From: Halosimplex pelagicum
Lineage (GTDB): Archaea; Halobacteriota; Halobacteria; Halobacteriales; Haloarculaceae
Direction of reading: 5' to 3'
Length of the DNA: 64,000 nt
NCBI RefSeq assembly: GCF_013415905.1
Contig: NZ_CP058909.1
Coordinates: forward strand, 2,480,001 to 2,544,000
In this document: positions 1 to 8,246 of the stretch, in pieces
Numbering within the stretch: position 1 is the first letter of the stretch
Layout of the letters: each line of letters starts with the position of its first letter
The notes under the pieces: model-generated
Seen by the model: the letters and a program-made list of their open reading frames with translations, nothing else
Told to the model about the DNA's origin: nothing
Databases searched by the model: none
Translations under genes and position numbers: made by a program

Positions 1-413
1 TCGTGTTCATTCTGCCAGAGGACTTCCTGTTTTCGACGAATGCCAACTTTCGGAACCGGCTCCGGGAGGAGACCATCCATTACGTGAGACCGCTACCAGA
101 GCCCGTCTTTCCAGACCATACCGTGAGAACGTGTATGCTCCACCTGTCAGCAGACGGCTCTCTCGGGCTAAACAGTTCATTTGTCCTCGATACATGGCAC
201 TATACAACCGAGATTAAAGAACTGCTACAAGGCGTCAACATCGGCGAGGATGAAGTCGAAGAACACGTCTCAGACTACTTGGACCGTTTCGAGAAACTAC
301 AGCACAAGATCCTTGCGCGACGGCAGACGCAAGGACGGGAAGGCGGATACTCGACATTAGACGACCCCCGTATCGAAACAGAAACGCAAACAGACCTCGG
401 AAACTGGGCCTGA
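1..413 (+). CDS. C-terminal fragment of an N6-adenine DNA methylase (partial at window edge)
   Basis: The reading frame is open to the left edge, so only the last ~137 residues are visible; the GTG at position 3 is probably internal. The piece begins with a segment of the form FILPEDFLF followed by FRNRLREETI and a 'vF..HTVRTCML' stretch. This is the pattern found after the NPPY motif in type I/IIG-like N6-adenine methylases, where a post-catalytic strand and helix are followed by a loop and a cysteine-containing strand. The catalytic motifs would lie upstream, outside the window. The tail is acidic and ends in GNWA. Role inferred: methylation of adenine in DNA, perhaps as part of a restriction or BREX-like system to the left. 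The match is to a general pattern only. Confidence 0.45.
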   Translation, partial: VFILPEDFLFSTNANFRNRLREETIHYVRPLPEPVFPDHTVRTCMLHLSADGSLGLNSSFVLDTWHYTTEIKELLQGVNIGEDEVEEHVSDYLDRFEKLQHKILARRQTQGREGGYSTLDDPRIETETQTDLGNWA

Positions 414-453
414 CGACGTAAACCGTGAGCGTCCTCCTACCCCTAAATTTTGG

Positions 454-459
454 TTTATA
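454..459 (+). promoter_or_regulatory. TATA box for the 489 gene
   Basis: TTTATA lies 30-35 bases before the ATG at 489, preceded by a purine/A-rich stretch (CCTAAATTTTGG) that could serve as a BRE. Spacing implies a very short leader. The downstream purine-rich run (GGGAGAGAGTGAGTGAG) loosely resembles the shared promoter motif seen at other genes. Confidence 0.45.
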
Positions 460-488
460 GCTCACGGGAGAGAGTGAGTGAGTCTTAG

Positions 489-824
489 ATGAGTACGAGC
501 GTTCAGGGCGGTCAACTGGAAGAGAGCCCAGAAGATTCAACAAGTGTTCCTCGGCAGGCTATCCTCAGCGAGTTATCGTTATCTGGGGAGTGGGCCGTCG
601 AAGATGACCCGGAGGGAGACGACCTCCTCCTCGTGAACAATCGTGACCAGGAGCGGTGGCAATCCATCAGCCTCAGCATCTCACACCGGAAGAACGGGGA
701 CAAGATCCGAAGTCATTACCGGAAGGCACCTTACCGGCGCGGTCGTGTCGGAAGCGACCCCGTCGAGCGTGAGACGCACGACACCTGGACCGAAGCGGTA
801 GACTGGATACGGAAGCGACTGTAG
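489..824 (+). CDS. Small hypothetical protein (111 aa)
   Basis: I do not recognise the family. The N-terminal ~35 residues are polar and probably disordered. The rest has alternating strands with a basic stretch (SHYRKAPYRRGRVG) and ends in a helix with two tryptophans (DTWTEAVDWIRKRL), a layout common in small haloarchaeal plasmid and virus proteins. It ends 11 bp before the PP-loop gene and is probably cotranscribed with it. The basic segment could contact nucleic acid, but that is inference only. Confidence 0.6.
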   Translation: MSTSVQGGQLEESPEDSTSVPRQAILSELSLSGEWAVEDDPEGDDLLLVNNRDQERWQSISLSISHRKNGDKIRSHYRKAPYRRGRVGSDPVERETHDTWTEAVDWIRKRL

Positions 825-835
825 GAGCACCAACG

Positions 836-2260
836 ATGAGCACCACCAGCGAGTTCTACGATTACGATGCGGTTCCTGTCGAAAAGGGCGAGGAGGTCCT
901 AGGGGAAGTCGCGTCCAAGGACCCAGACAACATCTACGCTGCCGTTTCTGGCGGCGACGACTCGATTACGGCACTCCACTTCGCGCACCAGAGCTCCGCG
1001 ATCGAGTTAGACGGCGTCCTGCACGTGAATACCGGGTTCGGAATCCCGAAGACTCGGGAATACGTCAAGGAACAGTGTGAGAAGTTCGGACTGGATTTCG
1101 TCCCGATCGGGAACCACAACGCCCGGTTCTCCCACGAGAGATATGAGACGTTGGTGAAGCAGTTCGGCTTCCCCGGCGCTACGATCGTCGCTCATTCGCA
1201 GATCCGACATAACCTGAAGGATAAGCCGTTTGGCAGGTTCAGAAACCACCTCGACGGTGACCTTGCTCTCATCTCGGGCGTCCGGCGGTTCGAATCAGAG
1301 CGCCGATATGAAAAGCTCGGTCGCGAGGGAATCCAGACAGTCAACGGGATCACGTGGGCCTCACCGCTCGTCGACTTCACCGACAAGGACGTGAGCGCGT
1401 ATCAGCAGCACCATCAAATCGAGGAGAACCCGGTGAGTGCGCTTCTATGCGCCAGCGGCGAGTGTATGTGTGGAGCATTTGAGGATCGGCAGAACCTTCC
1501 ACTTCTCGAAGAGTACTTCCCCCGGTTCGCACAGAAGATTTTCAAGCTGGAATGGGACGTCCTCGAACGTGCAGCACGGGGAGAGATCAAGACGCAGTAC
1601 GCACTCTGGGCTCACGGGTCCGTCGACGAAGGGGAGTACGCAGCTCGAACCGACGTCGATCAGGCGTCTCTGATGTGCTCAGACTGCGAGGACAAATGCC
1701 CAAGCGAACCTTATCAGATAACGGGGAATCCGCTCTCACCCGCCGAAAAGTACCTGCAAGAACACGATCTATCGGAACTCCACCAATGGCCGTTCTACTG
1801 TGCTGTGTGTGATCTCGTCGTCGAAGACCAACTCTCGCACCGCGAAGAAGTGCATCCGTTCGATGCTGAGGATGGGCTCGCCGGCGAATGGGATATGCGG
1901 CGGATCGAGTTGGACGCCAGCCACGAGAGCGGTATCATAATCACCGAGCCGAACGGGTGGGACATCGACCCGAGCCAGATCACACGAGACGAGGAGGCAG
2001 CAAGTCGGCGGAAACATCAGTACTACTACGAGAACATCTCGCTGTTCCACTGTGATGAGCACGACCACTCCTGGGAGCCGTACAACGATGGACCGGTCAT
2101 GCAGTGTCAGGACTGCTTCGCGTTCAACCTCAGTGAGTACGACCCGGAGAATCCGGGACCACCGGCCGTTGAGGACTCTGACGACGATCTCGAAAAGCTC
2201 ACTCCAGATCAGGAGGAGGCGCAGCGGATTCACCAGCAGTTGAGTGAATTCGGTGCATGA
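836..2260 (+). CDS. PAPS-reductase/PP-loop family protein with extra zinc-binding tail
   Basis: This is an ATP pyrophosphatase-fold protein of the PAPS reductase/DndC-like group. The PP-loop is SGGDDS at residues 38-43, followed by a strand and helix and the HVNTGFGIPKTREY segment typical of the family. A cysteine cluster at C205, C210 and C212, with C281, C284 and C288, could hold a metal or Fe-S centre. Past residue 320 there is a C2H2-like finger (CAVC at 322-325 with H335 and H340) and a second Cys/His-rich segment near the end, neither normal in PAPS reductases. At 474 residues it is roughly twice a plain reductase. Relatives occur in haloviruses and plasmids, where sulfate reduction is unlikely to be the job; phosphorothioate-type DNA modification or tRNA thiolation are alternatives. 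No dnd partner genes are visible nearby. Confidence 0.7.
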   Translation: MSTTSEFYDYDAVPVEKGEEVLGEVASKDPDNIYAAVSGGDDSITALHFAHQSSAIELDGVLHVNTGFGIPKTREYVKEQCEKFGLDFVPIGNHNARFSHERYETLVKQFGFPGATIVAHSQIRHNLKDKPFGRFRNHLDGDLALISGVRRFESERRYEKLGREGIQTVNGITWASPLVDFTDKDVSAYQQHHQIEENPVSALLCASGECMCGAFEDRQNLPLLEEYFPRFAQKIFKLEWDVLERAARGEIKTQYALWAHGSVDEGEYAARTDVDQASLMCSDCEDKCPSEPYQITGNPLSPAEKYLQEHDLSELHQWPFYCAVCDLVVEDQLSHREEVHPFDAEDGLAGEWDMRRIELDASHESGIIITEPNGWDIDPSQITRDEEAASRRKHQYYYENISLFHCDEHDHSWEPYNDGPVMQCQDCFAFNLSEYDPENPGPPAVEDSDDDLEKLTPDQEEAQRIHQQLSEFGA

Positions 2261-2279
2261 AAGGGCACAGCAGAAGGTA

Positions 2280-2314
2280 TTTTTATACTCCGTTGTGTGG
2301 TGAAGAGTGGATAG
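2280..2314 (+). promoter_or_regulatory. Shared promoter-like motif (copy a), upstream of the 2352 lipoprotein
   Basis: TTTTTA starts the element, TCCG ends at position 13 and GTGAAGAG lies at positions 21-28, matching the other copies. It sits 20 bases after the stop of the PP-loop gene and 72 bases before the ATG of the lipoprotein. Confidence 0.5.
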
Positions 2315-2351
2315 AAGTTAAGAGGTCCACTCGAAGTATTCAATACGAACG

Positions 2352-2828
2352 ATGAAGGTAACTCGACGCACCCTACTCACGGCTATCGGTGGAACAGCTA
2401 CAGTTGCACTCGCCGGCTGCTCCGGTGACAGCGGCGGTGACGGAGGCGACGGCAACGGCGGCGAAACCGAGTCCAACGAATGGAGCACGACTGACCTCGA
2501 CCAAGAGATCGAATACAACTTCCCCGAGGGCGAACGGATCACGTACGAGTCGAAACCGCCTGCAGAGGTTCAGGATCTCGGAGCGTTCGTGCGAGGGGAC
2601 GTCCTCGAAGTCCGTGGAACGCTGATAGTCAGCGAGCAGATTCGGCAGGTCGTCGAGATCCAGGCCGAGTTCCGCCAGGGTGAGGATGTCGTCGGTCAGC
2701 CGGATACGACGCTCGAACGGCCCGGCCCCGACGAAGATCACTCGTTCACGGTAACGACGCGGTCCTCGGAAGTGGACTCCATCGACAGTTTCACGCTGCA
2801 CGTCAAGGGGCCGGAGCCGCAGACGTAG
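2352..2828 (+). CDS. Tat-exported lipoprotein, small beta-rich domain
   Basis: The precursor begins with a twin-arginine segment (TRRTLL), a hydrophobic stretch and a haloarchaeal lipobox LAGC with Cys at residue 23. A Gly/Asp/Ser linker typical of surface-anchored haloarchaeal proteins follows. The mature ~120-residue part alternates strands and has the look of an immunoglobulin-like or FxLyD-type domain ('GDVLEVRGTLIVSEQIRQVVEIQAEF'-like pattern), but I cannot assign a function. It would be lipid-anchored outside the cytoplasmic membrane. It stands alone; a 46-bp palindrome begins one base after its stop codon, with a lone origin-type repeat beyond it. Confidence 0.75.
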   Translation: MKVTRRTLLTAIGGTATVALAGCSGDSGGDGGDGNGGETESNEWSTTDLDQEIEYNFPEGERITYESKPPAEVQDLGAFVRGDVLEVRGTLIVSEQIRQVVEIQAEFRQGEDVVGQPDTTLERPGPDEDHSFTVTTRSSEVDSIDSFTLHVKGPEPQT

Positions 2829-2829
2829 A

Positions 2830-2875
2830 CCTTACCAAGTTGTTCGGACAGACTCGTCCCAACGGCTTGGTAAGG
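2830..2875. repeat. 46-bp dispersed palindrome, copy 1
   Basis: The arms CCTTACCAAG (2830-2839) and CTTGGTAAGG (2866-2875) are perfect inverted repeats enclosing 26 bp. The inner sequence is itself partly palindromic (GGAC against GTCC, GTT against AAC). Three more copies with the same arms and the same 26-bp interior length occur at 26086, 49536 and 53639. No T-tract follows on either side, so it does not look like a simple terminator. Confidence 0.85.
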
Positions 2876-2881
2876 GTGGGA

Positions 2882-2903
2882 CACCCCCCGTCTGCGATGT
2901 GTA
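2882..2903 (+). repeat. Lone origin-recognition-type repeat (family A)
   Basis: CACCCCCC followed by GTCTGCGATGTGTA matches the repeats that surround the orc gene at 51653-52981, about 49 kb away, with one mismatch in the central TTTGCG. It lies 6 bp after palindrome copy 1. No orc gene is nearby. Confidence 0.7.
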
Positions 2904-3013
2904 ATTAGACTCGCCTACGGCGAGCAAGTGAACACCAACACTTCAAACGTGGGTTCGGGTCCCCGTTTAACCCTAACCGTTATGAGACAGGGGCGTACAT
3001 ATCCAGTAGAGTC

Positions 3014-3223
3014 ATGGTAGCCCTTGGACTAGCAGCTCCGACCACGCTAGCGTTCATCGGAGGCATCGGCCTGCTGGAGATCGCAATCCTGGTCGGGCTT
3101 CTGGTATCGTGTTCAATCCTATTCATCGGTATCAACAACGAGCTTTCGACGGGCCGTTCGCTGTTGGTCAGCCTCGCCCTCTACGTGGGGATGGCAGCGT
3201 ACGCCATCATCCTCCTGAATTAG
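3014..3223 (+). CDS. Small two-helix membrane protein
   Basis: A 69-residue protein with two hydrophobic segments (about residues 5-40 and 48-68) separated by a short polar turn containing NNELSTGR. It lacks charged catalytic residues and recognisable motifs. Such tiny membrane proteins are frequent on haloarchaeal plasmids and proviruses, where some act as holin-like or anchor proteins; nothing here decides that. It stands 55 bp before the methyltransferase gene and is probably read in the same direction from its own promoter. Confidence 0.6.
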   Translation: MVALGLAAPTTLAFIGGIGLLEIAILVGLLVSCSILFIGINNELSTGRSLLVSLALYVGMAAYAIILLN

Positions 3224-3278
3224 AGTTTTCCAACTCTCCCGGCGAATTGGAAAGCAAACAGTACCCGAGTAGTACATC

Positions 3279-4991
3279 ATGAGTTCTGCAAACTCCACAT
3301 CCGACAGCATCCAGTACCGACTCCGAGAAGACAGCCACCTCTTTTCCGAAGAGTACCTCACAACGGGAAACCGGGAAACGGCAGAAAACTACCTCTGGCC
3401 GGTCCCCGTGTTAGAGCGTCATCGGGAAGATATGGAAGCAAGAGTCGGATACAGCGACGAGACCATCGAGCCGGGGGACATCCTCGAGTACTGTGGTGGA
3501 AGATTCGAAGAGTACCTTATCGTCATCGCGATTCTTCCAGAACCTGCCCAGTACAGCGACTTTCGTTCACTGGAAGATTCCGACCGGATTTTGACGTACT
3601 CCAGCAACGCCGAGTCCTACCGACTCTTTACTGGAGGGGGGTTCATCAACAAGCCAGGGGACAAACTCGATCACCCAACCGGGGAATACATCCTCCACAA
3701 GAACGCGGCTTCACTCATCAGCGCCTCTCCGAATATTCCTGCCGACGTCACTCACCCTCCACGTCCACATTACGGAAAAGGCGAGGAGCCAAGCGAGGGG
3801 GTGAAGAAGAACTATCCGCACGAACATCCGCCGTCGAAGGGCCTCACCCCTGACCGTGCCGTCGCCGGCGACACGCAACCGATCAACGAGTTCACGAACT
3901 CCATCACAGAAGGAGACGCTACCGAGATCCTGCCAACGATCCCATCGAACACCGTTCACGGATGGATCACCTCACCGCCGTACTACCAGCTCCGAGACTA
4001 CAGCGAGAGCGACCAACTGGGATTGGAGGACAGCATCGAAGAGTACCTCGAATCCCTCCTCGCGGTTGTGAACCAACTGATGCGAGTGACACGCCACGAT
4101 GGGCTCGGTGTGGTTGTCGTCGACGACGTCTACGAGGGTGGATCGCTTTCAGGGATTCCACAACGTCTCCATCGGGAGATCGTCAAGCAAGGCTACGAAA
4201 TCGTCCACCACAGCCCGTGGGCGAAGCCGAACGGGAAGCCGGAGGCTGTAGAGAACAGATACAACCACACCCACGAACACATCCTCATTATCGCTCACGA
4301 GGGCGGAAAACACTACTTCAACAGACAGGCCGCCGAAGACCCAGGGGACGTGTTCGAGATCGCCGTCGGAGGATCAGGCGTCGACCATGACGCCGTCTAC
4401 CCAGTCGAACTGCCGAAGCAGCTCATCCAGACGACGATTCCCGAGAAGGTCTGTCCCGAGTGTGGTTCACCCTATGAAGAAGTCTTCGAGGTCCTCGACA
4501 TCCGCGACCTCGACGAGGACCGCCCCCAAGCGAAGCGGGCACTCGAACTGGCCGAGCGACACGACCTGACCGACGAACACCTGGAAGCGATCCGTTCTAT
4601 CGGCTTAGGGCATACTGGACAGGCGAAACGTACACAGGATGGAACCGGGAAAAACCGAGACGGGGTCGAAAAGCTTGCCGCAGAAGCCGAAGACGTACTG
4701 GGGAGTTACGCGCGGGAGTTCACGAGCCCGCAGAAGCGGTCGACCGGCTTCTCTCCCTCGTGTGACTGTGAAGTTGACGAATCCGACGCAAAACCCGGCA
4801 TCGTACTGGACCCATTCCTCGGTTCAGGAACCACAGCAGTCGCGGCGAAGCGCCTTCGTCGGCGCTGGGTCGGCATCGAACTGAACGATGACTACATCGC
4901 GACCGCACAGTCCCGTATCGGCGTCGACGTCGACGACCCCAACAAACTGACTGACGAAGACCAAGGGACTCTATCCAGTTTCTGCGACTGA
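3279..4991 (+). CDS. DNA methyltransferase, N4-cytosine/N6-adenine type (beta order)
   Basis: Transfers a methyl group from S-adenosylmethionine to an exocyclic amino group in DNA. The catalytic motif TSPPYY (residues 231-236) precedes the AdoMet-binding motif DPFLGSGTT (511-519), the circular order seen in beta-class enzymes. Between them is a segment with a CPECG zinc-knuckle half and a later CDCE pair, common in TSPPY methyltransferases. The first ~200 residues (REDSHLFSEEYL..., YCGGRFEEYLIVIAI...) form an extra domain I do not recognise, possibly target recognition. The total of 570 residues is longer than a minimal enzyme of ~300. No cognate endonuclease gene adjoins it, so it may be a solitary methyltransferase that protects the element or regulates it. 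Confidence 0.85.
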   Translation: MSSANSTSDSIQYRLREDSHLFSEEYLTTGNRETAENYLWPVPVLERHREDMEARVGYSDETIEPGDILEYCGGRFEEYLIVIAILPEPAQYSDFRSLEDSDRILTYSSNAESYRLFTGGGFINKPGDKLDHPTGEYILHKNAASLISASPNIPADVTHPPRPHYGKGEEPSEGVKKNYPHEHPPSKGLTPDRAVAGDTQPINEFTNSITEGDATEILPTIPSNTVHGWITSPPYYQLRDYSESDQLGLEDSIEEYLESLLAVVNQLMRVTRHDGLGVVVVDDVYEGGSLSGIPQRLHREIVKQGYEIVHHSPWAKPNGKPEAVENRYNHTHEHILIIAHEGGKHYFNRQAAEDPGDVFEIAVGGSGVDHDAVYPVELPKQLIQTTIPEKVCPECGSPYEEVFEVLDIRDLDEDRPQAKRALELAERHDLTDEHLEAIRSIGLGHTGQAKRTQDGTGKNRDGVEKLAAEAEDVLGSYAREFTSPQKRSTGFSPSCDCEVDESDAKPGIVLDPFLGSGTTAVAAKRLRRRWVGIELNDDYIATAQSRIGVDVDDPNKLTDEDQGTLSSFCD

Positions 4992-5093
4992 ACCAGTCAA
5001 CGATGGGATAGACATAACCTCTTTATCGCTTCAAATGGACGGTTAGAGCGAAGAGATAGAACGCGCCAGTAAGCAGTCTCGACATTCACCTAA

Positions 5094-5972
5094 ATGGGCA
5101 AGCTACTGATGACAGCTAGCGATGATAAACAACCGGACGAAACAGAATCAGAGAAACCACCCGATGAACCGCCGACAGTCAGCCCCCCTGACGAAGCACA
5201 CGAGGATGAGCAAGATGCTTCGGAGTCAACGATCAAGTCGAAGCTCAAGACCATTGGAGTGGCGTTCGCCCTCGGAACAACCGGATACTCAGCATCGATC
5301 TTCTGGACAATCCCATTCCGAGAGGTCACACGACTCCCAGGACTGACCCCCACAGCCAGTAGCCAACTCATGATGAACTACATCGCACTTGTCCTCGGCG
5401 CAATCACGATCGGACTCGTCTACTTCCGAGTCTCCGGCAAAGGCATCGACTATATCGATATCCACATCCCAAACAAACGGCAGTTCGCAATCATTATCGG
5501 AGGGACACTCGCTCTCCTCATAGCGTTCTTCGCCATCGGAGCTGGGACATCTTTTTTCGAGGGGGTTGAGTCGTCTGAACACTCGATGCAACAGACGGTC
5601 TCAGACGGGAACATAGACCCACAGTTCATCTTGCTGATGATCCCCATGTCGTTTCTCGTGATTGGACCATCAGAAGAGTTCATTTTCCGCAACCTCGTTC
5701 AGAAACGCCTCTACGACGATTTCACAAAGAAAACAGCAATCCTCATCGCCAGCATCATTTTCGCGATCGTCCACTTTCCGACGTACGCAACAGGTTCTCT
5801 CGGCGCAATCCTCGTTAGTCTCGGGTCGGTTTTCGTGTTCTCAGTTATTCTCGGCGGAGCCTATGCCCTCAGCGGGAACCTCCTCATCCCTGCTGTGATG
5901 CACGGTACTTACAACGCTACCATCTTCGCGAACTGGTACACCGCGCTGGCATTCGGCTTCACTTTCCTCTGA
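5094..5972 (+). CDS. CPBP-family intramembrane metalloprotease
   Basis: This is a CAAX-protease/bacteriocin-processing-type membrane protein. After an acidic, probably cytoplasmic N-terminus (residues 1-50) come about seven to eight hydrophobic segments. The family motifs are present: EE at 194-195 with R199 (SEEFIFRN), H227 (IVHFP), and H270 with N274 (VMHGTYN). These residues coordinate the metal and form the active site. Substrates of haloarchaeal members are mostly unknown; self-immunity to peptides and processing of membrane proteins are the usual suggestions. A second in-frame ATG is at codon 6. The upstream TTTATCGC around 5030 is a plausible TATA element. The gene is monocistronic or read into the HEAT gene 50 bp downstream. 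Confidence 0.85.
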   Translation: MGKLLMTASDDKQPDETESEKPPDEPPTVSPPDEAHEDEQDASESTIKSKLKTIGVAFALGTTGYSASIFWTIPFREVTRLPGLTPTASSQLMMNYIALVLGAITIGLVYFRVSGKGIDYIDIHIPNKRQFAIIIGGTLALLIAFFAIGAGTSFFEGVESSEHSMQQTVSDGNIDPQFILLMIPMSFLVIGPSEEFIFRNLVQKRLYDDFTKKTAILIASIIFAIVHFPTYATGSLGAILVSLGSVFVFSVILGGAYALSGNLLIPAVMHGTYNATIFANWYTALAFGFTFL

Positions 5973-6025
5973 CCCCACCCCAAATACCCTCAAACATAAG
6001 AATGTGCCACCCATCGACTACTGCT

Positions 6026-7042
6026 ATGAGCCTCTTCGAGACAGTCAAAGGTATCTGGAAATCGGACCCCGCCTCCATCCGAGAACAAGCGGAGGACAAT
6101 CCAGACATCGTTATTTCAGAGATCGGCACACTTGAACAGGCACTCATCCAAGGAGACGAGGACGAACAGGCGATTGCTGCAGACGCTATCGCGACCGGCG
6201 TTCTGGCTAACACTTCCGTTGGCGAGACGCCGGATGTCTTCCAAGTCATCCTCCAGAACGTGAATAGCGATGATCCCGATGTGCGTCAACCACTTGTGCG
6301 AGCACTCAGACGGGCGGCCCCGGTCGTCGGTGGAGACGGGAAACGCCAATTGCTGGCCAGTTCGCATACACTCGCGAGATTGCTGGAGCGAGATGACCAA
6401 TATACGGTTCAGTGGGTGCTACCAGCCGTGAGCCGCGCTGTGAAAGAGTACCCCGATCCATTTCTCGAACATACAGATACGATCGCTACGGGCTTAGACA
6501 GTGACGAGGACGCTATCGTCACAAGTGCAATAGAGACTCTTGCGACGGTCGCCGAACAACACTACAAGCCAATCAAGCCCCACGTCCCCAAACTACTGGA
6601 ACAAACCGAAGGAACACGACCATACCAAGAAGCAGAAGCCATGCGAACCGTCGCATTAGTCGCTGCAAACGCTCCCAGCGTAATCGATGAGGTAGACTAC
6701 GTCTCTGCCCTAAAGACGATGCACAGCCGGGATGAGGTGATCCACCAGCAGTTTGCTGTCCGGGCAATGGGCTACCTGTTAAGTGCAGATCCAGACCGAT
6801 ACCACGACAACACACTCCTCCCGCTCGTGAAACACAGTCTGCGGCATCAAAACAACCACATCCAGAAAGACGCCGCTATTGCGTGTCTCAGAATCATCCG
6901 AAACACCGACATCGACATTCTCAGCGACCCCCGAATAGCACAGGAGATCCACTACAGTATCAAACAGTACGATCTCAGAGACCAGTTGATGAACATCGAC
7001 ACCGTTACTGAACGAGTGAAAGATGCGGCGGGAGGAGCGTAA
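6026..7042 (+). CDS. HEAT-repeat protein
   Basis: A 338-residue alpha-helical protein made of repeated ~35-40-residue helix pairs, for example 'DDPDVRQPLVRALRRAAPVV', 'SDEDAIVTSAIETLATVAEQH' and 'NNHIQKDAAIACLRIIRNT', the pattern of HEAT/ARM repeats. Such folds are protein-protein scaffolds. I chose the ATG at 6026 (MSLFETVKGIW) because it opens directly into the first helix; an in-frame ATG at 6002 would add eight residues. The stop is 3 bp before the next ATG, so this gene and the next are almost certainly cotranscribed. Its partner is unknown. Confidence 0.75.
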   Translation: MSLFETVKGIWKSDPASIREQAEDNPDIVISEIGTLEQALIQGDEDEQAIAADAIATGVLANTSVGETPDVFQVILQNVNSDDPDVRQPLVRALRRAAPVVGGDGKRQLLASSHTLARLLERDDQYTVQWVLPAVSRAVKEYPDPFLEHTDTIATGLDSDEDAIVTSAIETLATVAEQHYKPIKPHVPKLLEQTEGTRPYQEAEAMRTVALVAANAPSVIDEVDYVSALKTMHSRDEVIHQQFAVRAMGYLLSADPDRYHDNTLLPLVKHSLRHQNNHIQKDAAIACLRIIRNTDIDILSDPRIAQEIHYSIKQYDLRDQLMNIDTVTERVKDAAGGA

Positions 7043-7045
7043 TCC

Positions 7046-7471
7046 ATGACCGGATTTTACTACCATACAGACAGCTTCGAGGGAGAGGAAGTGATCGAAA
7101 AGTGCGTACAACGCCTCAATAACATCCCGGACGGCTTCGATGACGTGAACGTAACCCGCCGAACGGAGGTTAGCCCCTCTCAGATCATCGATTCAAACCT
7201 CACAGACGAGTGGGTCGCACCCAACTACACGGAAACGATAGTCGAATTCGATACGCCTCTCGACGACCTCAACGAAAAGAGCAGAGAGAAAGAGACTCAA
7301 CGACTTCGTGAGGAGAAAGGCCAGTTCTTCATGTTGGAAGCCGAAATCGGAAAAGACGGAAAGGAGTTTACCGTGAGCGCCCTCATCGAAATCCGAGGTC
7401 GTGCCGGCGGAGGAAAAACAGAATTCTTCATCGAAGAGTTCCAGCAGGGGGCCGCAGGGGTCGGCGAGTAA
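7046..7471 (+). CDS. Hypothetical protein, probable partner of the HEAT protein
   Basis: A 141-residue acidic protein with a mixed alpha/beta pattern. A central charged helix (NEKSREKETQRLREEKGQF) is followed by strands and a glycine-rich loop (RGRAGGGKTEFF). That loop resembles a P-loop by eye but lacks the surrounding strand-helix context, so I do not call it an NTPase. It begins 3 bp after the HEAT gene and ends 21 bp before the GNAT gene, which suggests one transcript for the three. I do not recognise a family. Confidence 0.6.
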   Translation: MTGFYYHTDSFEGEEVIEKCVQRLNNIPDGFDDVNVTRRTEVSPSQIIDSNLTDEWVAPNYTETIVEFDTPLDDLNEKSREKETQRLREEKGQFFMLEAEIGKDGKEFTVSALIEIRGRAGGGKTEFFIEEFQQGAAGVGE

Positions 7472-7492
7472 GACAGCAGAGGAGGCATTCCG

Positions 7493-8170
7493 ATGGCGAA
7501 ATCTGAAGAACACTCGACAAAAGACCCCGGCGAAGCTGGTAGTGGCCCTCAGTGGTCAGTCCGGCCTGCAGATAGCGACGACCTCCACACCGCACGGTTC
7601 CTTGGACGTCACTACTTCGGCGGCGATCGTGATGATTCACATCACTACATCTACCGGAGCACTACACAGGCGAACCAACCCCACGGGCACGCCGTCGTTG
7701 CAGAAGCGAACGGTATCCTAGTTGGGATGGCCGCCCTTCACCTGAAGATCCCCGGAGCGATGCACCGGCTGTTAGACGTGCCGGAACTCCTCCCTTACGA
7801 GGTTCGAGGTTGCTTGGACTGCCCGGTAGAAGGGTTCAACGGCGCTGCTACGGGGCTTGGATGGATACAGTTAGTCGCCGTCGACAAAGCGTGGTGGGGA
7901 AACGGAATCGCGACACAACTACTCCAGGAGCTCATTGAATGGGCAAACACCTCCGACATCAAGACGCTCGCCGGCATCTCGTGGCAACGCGATGGGAAGC
8001 CCGACTCAACAGGTCTGTTCAAGCACCACGGCTTCGACTGCATCGCCGAGTATGAATCCTTCTACGCTGAGAACGACAACCGCACCTTCTGCCCCGACTG
8101 TGGGGAAGAGTGCGAGTGCGCCGGCCATGTCTACGTTCGAGACCTTCAGCGGACAACTCACCAGTCATAA
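7493..8170 (+). CDS. GNAT-family N-acetyltransferase with C-terminal zinc knuckle
   Basis: The GNAT fold is shown by the acetyl-CoA-binding segment 'LVAVDKAWWGNGIATQLLQELIEWA' (around residues 124-148), an R/Q-x-x-G-x-G/A-type signature written here as GNGIA, preceded by a strand, and by the later 'TGLFKHHGFDCIAEYESFY' motif. A short tail holds CPDCGEECEC, a probable zinc site not part of the core fold. The substrate is unknown; candidates are a protein N-terminus or a small molecule. The 5' end overlaps nothing, and a copy of the shared promoter-like motif lies 20 bp after its stop, for the next gene. Confidence 0.75.
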   Translation: MAKSEEHSTKDPGEAGSGPQWSVRPADSDDLHTARFLGRHYFGGDRDDSHHYIYRSTTQANQPHGHAVVAEANGILVGMAALHLKIPGAMHRLLDVPELLPYEVRGCLDCPVEGFNGAATGLGWIQLVAVDKAWWGNGIATQLLQELIEWANTSDIKTLAGISWQRDGKPDSTGLFKHHGFDCIAEYESFYAENDNRTFCPDCGEECECAGHVYVRDLQRTTHQS

Positions 8171-8189
8171 CACTCGAAATGGGGGGTGG

Positions 8190-8217
8190 TTTTTACAACC
8201 CGGATTGGGTAGAGTAG
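8190..8217 (+). promoter_or_regulatory. Shared promoter-like motif (copy b), upstream of the Dam-like gene
   Basis: TTTTTA begins the element, ACCCG ends at position 13 and GTAGAGTAG begins at position 20. It is 57 bases before the ATG at 8247. A Shine-Dalgarno-like GGAGG lies about 10 bases before that ATG. Confidence 0.55.
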
Positions 8218-8246
8218 TAGTTCTAACCGGGCCTGGAGGATTCAAA

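Noticed and set aside
7420..7440. GRAGGGKTEFF as a P-loop in the 7046 protein
   Set aside because: It lacks the preceding hydrophobic strand and the following helix of a Walker A motif, and no Walker B is found.
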